This document shows, one piece after another, positions 58,853 through 64,000 of a DNA stretch of 64,000 nucleotides. Each line of letters starts with the position of its first letter. Within the stretch, counting starts at the first letter, position 1. A model generated the notes under the pieces. That model made no database searches and was not told the DNA's origin. It saw only the letters and a program-made list of their open reading frames with translations. The DNA lies in assembly GCA_041748655.1 (NCBI GenBank), contig JBGTCV010000087.1:124001-188000 (forward strand), given 5' to 3'. The stretch comes from Leptofilum sp041748655. GTDB taxonomy: Bacteria > Chloroflexota > Anaerolineae > Promineifilales > Promineifilaceae. The position numbers and the translations under genes are program-made.

Positions 58853-59089
58853 CTACAACACAACCTCAATCATTTGGGCTTCCGTTTTGCGCAGCGAAAG
58901 GTGATAGCCGCGCACCAGATAATCGACAGGATCGCCCAGGGGGGATGCCTTCACCACGGCAATAGCCACGCCGCTGGTGATGCCCATATCCATCAGGCGA
59001 CGGCGCACCGCGCCTTCACCACCCACTTTCTTCACGCGGGCCGACTGTCCTGGGGTTAACTGGTCTAAAGTTATAGTTGAATTGGTCAT
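58853..59089 (-). CDS. feoA: FeoA-domain protein, short copy
   Basis: The 78-residue protein is a standard FeoA: LDQLTPGQSARVKKV, VRRRLMDMGITSGV, then DYLVRGYHLSLRKTEAQMI. It is the first of two adjacent feoA genes (no gap to the next). Double feoA before feoB is known in other bacteria; the two may form a heteromer on FeoB (inference). It lies 51 bp downstream of the dtxR-type gene. Confidence 0.93.
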   Translation of the reverse strand: MTNSTITLDQLTPGQSARVKKVGGEGAVRRRLMDMGITSGVAIAVVKASPLGDPVDYLVRGYHLSLRKTEAQMIEVVL

Positions 59090-59140
59090 TGTTCTTTCCT
59101 AATCTTTCAATTTTAAGGACAAATTGGGATGTATGGGCGT

Positions 59141-59806
59141 TTAGCAGTTCACCCACACCAACTCAGCCATCGGGCGACCCAGCGCCACACGGCCGTTTAC
59201 CATCTTCAGCGTAATTGGCCCCTGCATGGGGGCAATTTCCACCACCGTGAACACTCGGTCGGGCAAAATCTGGTTCCGGTTCAGATAGGCAAATACGTCA
59301 GTGGTGGTTGGTTGAATGCTGTGAATATGGCCCCCCTCACCCACGCGCAGCGCCGTGAGCGGCCGACTCTCTACCACAGGCAGCGAGCCATCGCTGCGGG
59401 GAATGGGGCTGCCGTGGGGACAAATAGTGGGATGCCCCAGATAAGCCGAAAGAGCCTCTGCCAAAATGTTGGACGTGGCGTGCTCCAGGCGGCAGGCCAT
59501 TTCATAGACGCCAGCCCACTCTAAATGAAGGTGATCTACCAGGAAGCGCTCCCACAGCCGCTGCCGCCGAATGACGTTGTTGGCAATGTAACGGCCGTTT
59601 TCCGTCAACGTCACCCCTTTGTACCGCGCATGAACCAACAACCCCTGCTCCGCCAACCGCTTCATCATTTCGCTGGCCGATACGGGCGTTACCCCCAACC
59701 GCTCCGCCACCCTGGCCATGATAACGGGAGCGCCGCTATCGCTTAACTCAGCGATGGTCTTGAGATACATTTCAACAGTTTCGTTGCTGGTAGATTGTGT
59801 GCGCAT
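59141..59806 (-). CDS. DtxR/MntR-family metal-dependent regulator
   Basis: The 221-residue protein has a winged helix (~8-65, VEMYLKTIAELSD, LGVTPVSASEMMKRLAEQGLL), a dimer/metal domain with ERFLVDHLHLEWAGVYEMACRLEHATS (metal ligands Glu/Cys/His ~100-108) and GHPTICPHGSPIP. A C-terminal FeoA/SH3-like domain (~145-220) follows. It senses Fe2+ (or Mn2+) and likely represses the feo genes downstream. The perfect palindrome 27 bp before its start is the probable site of autoregulation. Length agrees with IdeR/DtxR three-domain proteins. Confidence 0.94.
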   Translation of the reverse strand: MRTQSTSNETVEMYLKTIAELSDSGAPVIMARVAERLGVTPVSASEMMKRLAEQGLLVHARYKGVTLTENGRYIANNVIRRQRLWERFLVDHLHLEWAGVYEMACRLEHATSNILAEALSAYLGHPTICPHGSPIPRSDGSLPVVESRPLTALRVGEGGHIHSIQPTTTDVFAYLNRNQILPDRVFTVVEIAPMQGPITLKMVNGRVALGRPMAELVWVNC

Positions 59807-59832
59807 AATAAACGGTTCACCTGTCTTCTAAA

Positions 59833-59848
59833 ATAAGGGTACCCTTAT
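59833..59848. promoter_or_regulatory. Perfect palindrome ATAAGGGTACCCTTAT, candidate DtxR-type operator
   Basis: Sixteen bases with complete dyad symmetry lie 27-42 bp upstream of the dtxR-type start codon, flanked by AT-rich DNA able to act as promoter. The size and place fit DtxR-family operators, though the sequence differs from the TTAGG-type IdeR consensus. No second exact copy was seen near feoA. Confidence 0.75.
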
Positions 59849-59968
59849 AAATATCATAGCGTATTCGCTTAAGAGGACAGGGGGAAAATGTTATAAAATA
59901 TTTGTGACAAATGTCATGTGGGGGCTGACAACGGCCGTTTGAGGCGGAATCAGCGACCAGAGAGTGTC

Positions 59969-60226
59969 CATCAGCAATTCTCAATTTGGGCTTGGCTCAA
60001 AATAAAACGGCTTTCTTTTCCAGATTTTTTCGCCACGATACATTGTGGCGCTAAAGCCTCTAGCCCGCACGAGGGTGCTTCGCACCCCTCTCACCTAACG
60101 TCGCCAGGCGCGAAGCGCCGAGGCGACGGCGCACTCGGGCTGAGGTTGGGCTTAACAAAAGTTGCCGCAACACACCGGAAATGAGGCAAGAGCTGTCAAC
60201 TCATTACCAGATTGAGAATTGCTGAT
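59969..60226. mobile_element. MITE-like element, 258 bp, 20-bp TIRs, 5-bp TSD
   Basis: ATCAGCAATTCTCAATTTGG (59969-59988) and its inverted counterpart at 60207-60226 match in 19 of 20 positions. TGTCC is found directly at both outer ends (59964-59968 and 60227-60231). The interior has small palindromes (CGAGGGTGCTTCGCACCCCTC; GGCGCGAAGCGCC) but no gene, and no ACGGCCGT. A remnant is at 20923-20977. It fills most of the 450-bp gap between the dtxR-type and kinase genes; the remainder holds the operator and one ACGGCCGT. Confidence 0.82.
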
Positions 60227-60256
60227 TGTCCGTTGCCACGTTAGCTTAACTGGAAC

Positions 60257-62578
60257 TTATTTGGGGGCGCTTCTGGCGGGTTTATCTAACACTTCACGCA
60301 CTTTAGAGGCCAGCGCGCTGCGCGAAAACGGTTTCGACAAGAAATTGACGTCAGCCGCCAGCACGCCATGTCGCATCACCGCATCATCCATATACCCAGA
60401 CATGAATAACACCTTTGTTTCCGGACGCCGGGCCACAAGCTGTTCGGCCAGTTCTCGGCCGCTTTTATGCGGCAGCACCACATCGGTCAGCAGCAAAGCA
60501 ATTGGGGAAGGATACTGTTCAGCCAAAACCAACGCCTGACTGCCATCATACGCTTCCAGCACGGTATAGCCAATTTCTTGCAGCGTCATGCAAACCAGCT
60601 GGCGCAGCGCCTCCTCATCTTCAACCAGCAAAATGGTCTCGTAGCCACGCTGCGCAGCCTCAGGAGCAGCCGCCGCCTGCAAATCCACTGCGCTTTTACT
60701 GGCTGGCAGGTAAATTTTGAAGGTTGTTCCGCGGTCTGGCTCACTGTAAACGTAAATAGTGCCGCCGCTTTGTTTCACGATACCATGAACAGTAGCCAAC
60801 CCCAGGCCAGTACCTTTGCCGGGCTGTTTGGTGGTGAAAAAAGGCTCAAAAATCTGTTTGCGGGTGACCCTATCCATGCCGTGGCCGGTATCGGTGATGG
60901 CGATTAGCACCGTCGGACCCAGCAGCGCGTCCTGATGAAGGTAGCGGGTATGCTCATCCAGCACAATATTGCGGGTTTCGATGGTCAACATGCCCCCGAT
61001 GGGCATGGCGTCGCGAGCATTGATCGTCAGGTTCATGATAACCTGTTCCAGCTGCCCAGGATCGGCCGTAACTGGCCATAAACCTGGCTGAAGGTCAGTA
61101 GAAAGCATAATGTCTTCGCCAATAAGGCGACCTAACATACTTTCCAGGTTCGTTATGAGGGCATTCATATCCAAAACAACTGGCTGCAAGACCTGCTTAC
61201 GACTAAAGGCCAACAGCTGCCTCGTCAGGTGGGTGGCCCGGTCTACGGCCTGACGGATTTGCTCCAATTTGGGCAGCAGGGGATCGTCGTTTGGCATTTT
61301 GTGCCGCATCGGGTCCCCGTACAGCTCGATGACGGCCAGCTGATTGTTGAAGTCGTGGGCCACACCGCCAGCCAACCGACCGATGCTTTCCATTTTTTGG
61401 GCCTGACGCAGTTGTTCTTCCAGCAGAAGCTGCTCTTCGACTGACTTTTTGCGCTGGGTTACATCCCGAACGACCACCACAACGCCCAGCACCTGCCCCT
61501 GTTCCAAGATGGGAGTACTGGTAAATTCTATTGAAATGAGACGGCCATCTTTATGCCAATAAATATCTTCGTCACCGCGAAAAACACGCCCTTGCCGGGT
61601 GGACAACCAGATGGCGCACTCTTCCAGAGGGTAGGCTGAGCCATCGGCGCGGCTATGGTGAAGCAGGGAGTGGGCTTCCTGACCCAGCAGTTCTGCTGGT
61701 TCCCAGCCAACCATTTGGGCCATGGCGGGGTTGACAAAGGTGATACGGCCGTCTACATCCACACCATAAATGCCCTCACCAGCCGAATGCAGGATCAGCT
61801 CCATGCGCCGGTTCAGCTGTTCAATTGTCGCCTCGGCCTGCCTGCTTCTTGTGATGTCGAAAGCCAGGGCGAGGGCACAAGGTTCCCCATTTATTTCCAC
61901 CACCTCTACCGAGTACAGCACGTGGCGTAATTCACCTGATTTGCTGCGTATGGTTAGCTCCGCTTCGCGCAGCCTGCCCCTTCCATCCGCCATCTGCCGC
62001 CGAAGTTCGGCCCGCTGCTGTGGGGTGAAGATCCCAAACTCCGTCACGTCACGGTTGATCAACTCTTCACGACGATACCCGGACAGGCGCTCATAAGCTT
62101 CGTTGATGTCCAGAATGGTTCCGTCGCTTCGCGTGAGCGAGAGGGCTGCCGGGCTTAGCTGAAACGCTTTGGAGAACCGCTCTTCAGATTGGCGCAAAGC
62201 ATCTTCTGATTGTCTATGCTCGGTGATGTCGGGGGAAATGTCCGGTACGCCTCCCAGCCTTTCTGCGGCGGGCTGTACAATGAGGAGTTGACGGCCGTTG
62301 GGTAACAGCCGTTTATGGAGGATGATGGGGTGGAAACGGCCGTTTATGTCGCGCAGCCAACCGTCATCCGTAAATATATCGGGCAAGGAAAGCTGCCGCA
62401 GCGCCTTTGGAGAACAGCCAATCAGCTGGCAAGCAGCGGCGTTCGCTTCAATAAATAGGCCGGCCTCATTCACAACAAACATGCCTTCATCGGCAGCCGC
62501 ATAAAGCGCCTGAGCAATTTCTTGGAAAATATGCTCTTGAGAAAGCTCAAAAGATTCGGTGTTTTGATTACGTCCCAT
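60257..62578 (-). CDS. Hybrid sensor histidine kinase, three PAS domains and receiver
   Basis: The ATG at 62578 gives 773 residues; a TTG 57 bases upstream keeps the frame but has no ribosome site. Order: PAS-like (~15-110), PAS (~130-245, ILDINEAYERLSGYRREELI), PAS (~255-375, ITFVNPAMAQMVGWEPAELLG) and HisKA with GRLAGGVAHDFNNQLAVI. HATPase follows with NLTINARDAM, DTGHGMD and GLGLATVHGIV, then a receiver (~645-765) with LLLTDVVLPHKSG (phospho-Asp) and NFLSKPFS. There are no TM segments, so it is a cytoplasmic sensor. The carrier after the C-terminal receiver is not in the window. It stands alone. Confidence 0.94.
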   Translation of the reverse strand: MGRNQNTESFELSQEHIFQEIAQALYAAADEGMFVVNEAGLFIEANAAACQLIGCSPKALRQLSLPDIFTDDGWLRDINGRFHPIILHKRLLPNGRQLLIVQPAAERLGGVPDISPDITEHRQSEDALRQSEERFSKAFQLSPAALSLTRSDGTILDINEAYERLSGYRREELINRDVTEFGIFTPQQRAELRRQMADGRGRLREAELTIRSKSGELRHVLYSVEVVEINGEPCALALAFDITRSRQAEATIEQLNRRMELILHSAGEGIYGVDVDGRITFVNPAMAQMVGWEPAELLGQEAHSLLHHSRADGSAYPLEECAIWLSTRQGRVFRGDEDIYWHKDGRLISIEFTSTPILEQGQVLGVVVVVRDVTQRKKSVEEQLLLEEQLRQAQKMESIGRLAGGVAHDFNNQLAVIELYGDPMRHKMPNDDPLLPKLEQIRQAVDRATHLTRQLLAFSRKQVLQPVVLDMNALITNLESMLGRLIGEDIMLSTDLQPGLWPVTADPGQLEQVIMNLTINARDAMPIGGMLTIETRNIVLDEHTRYLHQDALLGPTVLIAITDTGHGMDRVTRKQIFEPFFTTKQPGKGTGLGLATVHGIVKQSGGTIYVYSEPDRGTTFKIYLPASKSAVDLQAAAAPEAAQRGYETILLVEDEEALRQLVCMTLQEIGYTVLEAYDGSQALVLAEQYPSPIALLLTDVVLPHKSGRELAEQLVARRPETKVLFMSGYMDDAVMRHGVLAADVNFLSKPFSRSALASKVREVLDKPARSAPK

Positions 62579-62850
62579 TTTATTATCCAGCAAATATGCC
62601 TTCAGCGTCTTTAATTTATGCAGCCATTCGTACAAATTTGAGAAACGCTGGTACCGGAAACATACACAGTGAATTCTTCTAATTCACACAACTAACCTGA
62701 TAGGGGAGTTTTATTATAAGGTCATGACACAATCGGCTCAAGGTACTTATGGTACTGATACCGCATCACCTTCCGTAACCAAATCGTCATCATGAGCCCG
62801 GCAGCAGCGTAAACAAAAATCTGGTTGGCCGGGTTGAACACCTCTCCCAG

Positions 62851-63861
62851 ATGGGCACCCTGCTCACCGATTTCACCCTGATCAAAGCCGGGGCGCTGCA
62901 CCGGGCCACTGGCGGCTACCTCATTCTGGACGCCCGCAAGCTGCTTATGCAGGCGTACGCCTGGGAAGGACTCAAACGCACCCTGCGCGCCCGGCAAATT
63001 CATATCGAATCGCTGGGACAACTTTTTAGCACCATCAGCACTATTTCCCTGGAGCCAGAGCCGATCCCGCTGAACACCAAAGTGATTCTGACAGGGGACC
63101 GGGAGCTTTACTACCTGCTTTGTGCCTACGACCCAGATTTTCGAGAGCTGTTCAAGGTAGCGGCCGACTTTGAAAACGAGATGGTACGCAACGAGGCCAA
63201 CAACAAAGCGTATGCCGATCTCATCGCCAACCTGGCCCGCATCCGCCTGGGCAAGGGGGAGGTGGTAGACATCGAGCGGCAGGTCGAGTTGGGTGGCCCC
63301 ATCCATGCCAAAGGGGTGTTGATTTTGGCTGGTTTTTTGGGGGCAAGGTATGGGGTGGAACGGCCGTTTGCCTTCTCGGCTACCCTGGTTTTTGAGCAAT
63401 CCTACAGCGGCGTGGAGGGAGACAGCGCTTCTTCCGCCGAGCTTTACGCGCTGCTCTCGGCCCTGGCAGAGGTACCGCTCAAGCAATCCCTGGCCGTCAC
63501 CGGCTCGGTGAACCAGCGCGGGCAAGTGCAAATAATTGGCGGAGTGAACGAAAAAATTGAGGGCTTTTTTGATATTTGCCGGGCACGGGGTCTAACGGGT
63601 GAGCAAGGGGTGCTCATTCCAGCTGCCAACGTGCTCCATTTAATGCTGCGCCAGGACGTCGTGGAGGCCGCAGCAGCCGGGCAGTTCCACATTTACCCGG
63701 TCTCCACGATAGATGAGGGGCTGGGGTTGCTCACCGGGCTGCCGATGGGCGAACTGGATAAATTTGGCCATTATCCTGCTGAGAGTTTAAACGGCCGTAT
63801 CATCAACCGGCTAGACACACTGGCCCAAAAAGTCCGTGATTTTGGGCCTCTTCCAAAATAA
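62851..63861 (+). pseudogene. N-terminally truncated Lon-like (LonB/AAA_32) protease
   Basis: The 336-residue frame has GTLLTDFTLIKAGALHRATGGYLILD (end of the AAA part), then the S16 protease domain with Ser in EGDSASSAELYALLSAL and Lys in GGVNEKIEGFFDICRARGL. Relatives are ~800 residues with Walker A and B boxes before this point; none is present. Family-like residues (VNKNLVGRVEHLSQ) continue upstream of the first ATG to ~62809, but the frame closes at a TAA at 62776. So the 5' two thirds were lost, probably by deletion. The protease active site itself is intact, so a small active peptidase cannot be ruled out. Confidence 0.72.
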
Positions 63862-63883
63862 AGCAGGCTGCGGAGCCTTAAGA

Positions 63884-64000
63884 TCAGGCATGGCGCGAAC
63901 GTAACTGCGGCCGATCCAGGAAGTAACCAAACACCATTGTCGCCACTGCCGTGTAGCCAATCCCTGGCCAGGCTGTGGCATCGCCCAGCCCGTTCAGCTT
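63884..64000 (-). CDS. 3' end of a small-membrane-protein-like gene (partial)
   Basis: An open minus-strand frame enters from the right edge and ends at TGA 63884. The visible 38 residues (ending GYTAVATMVFGYFLDRPQLR and SRHA) have one hydrophobic stretch. Too little is seen to name a family. Confidence 0.5.
   Translation of the reverse strand, partial: KLNGLGDATAWPGIGYTAVATMVFGYFLDRPQLRSRHA

Overview
The window most resembles a chromosomal segment of a Chloroflexota bacterium (Anaerolineae, Ardenticatenia or Caldilineae-like). The evidence is indirect: a lipoprotein with valine/threonine-rich 'EVTRVV' repeats behind its lipobox, secreted proteins carrying an 'LYLPLVxKP' motif, moderately high G+C, and many dispersed low-complexity repeats. 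There are no rRNA genes or tRNAs, and I see no CRISPR array or complete insertion sequence.

Region 1 (1-33.5 kb) is an unusual concentration of very large polytopic membrane proteins of the GT-C glycosyltransferase type. It has thirteen such genes: one DUF2723-like, two YfhO-like and ten of PMT/ArnT/GT39-like or related type. Nine of them end in the same ~100-residue beta-rich module, once in tandem. Three secreted or lipid-anchored proteins (LysM lipoprotein, seven-bladed beta-propeller, Fn3/LamG-like protein) lie among them. No cytosolic sugar-nucleotide genes are present, so these look like late, lipid-linked-sugar steps of surface glycosylation.

Region 2 (33.6-43.4 kb) is mixed: a C39-like/LysM protein, an AglD/UPF0104-type membrane protein, a lipoprotein, moeA, a SulP anion transporter with STAS domain, a single-domain rhodanese, an LPLAT acyltransferase and an OmpR/HisKA two-component pair.

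Region 3 (43.6-52.2 kb) reads as a sulfur-oxidation island. It holds a fused four-cluster ferredoxin-NrfD subunit, an 81-residue unknown protein, a molybdopterin oxidoreductase without a Tat signal (SoeABC/Psr-like), a persulfide dioxygenase-rhodanese protein interrupted by one in-frame UGA, two YeeE/YedE half-transporters and a TorD-like chaperone. The UGA sits where homologues have a conserved Cys and is followed by a SECIS-like hairpin, so this is a selenoprotein candidate. Inferred route: sulfur-compound uptake, persulfide to sulfite, sulfite to sulfate at the membrane, with SulP nearby for sulfate.

Region 4 (52.4-55.7 kb) is an arsenate resistance operon (arsR-arsC fusion, GAPDH, arsJ) behind a clear ArsR-type operator. 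Region 5 (55.7-59.8 kb) is a ferrous iron uptake operon (dtxR-type regulator, two feoA, feoB, feoC-like) with a perfect palindrome upstream of the regulator. Region 6 (60.2-64 kb) has a hybrid PAS histidine kinase, an N-terminally truncated Lon-like protease and the 3' end of an unidentified gene.

Across the window the palindrome ACGGCCGT occurs about 115 times (counted by eye), roughly 60-70 times chance expectation, in all reading frames and also between genes: a HIP1-like highly iterated palindrome. Two short non-autonomous elements with terminal inverted repeats and target duplications, and several families of simple dispersed repeats (some inserted in frame in conserved enzymes, some abutting stop codons), complete the picture.
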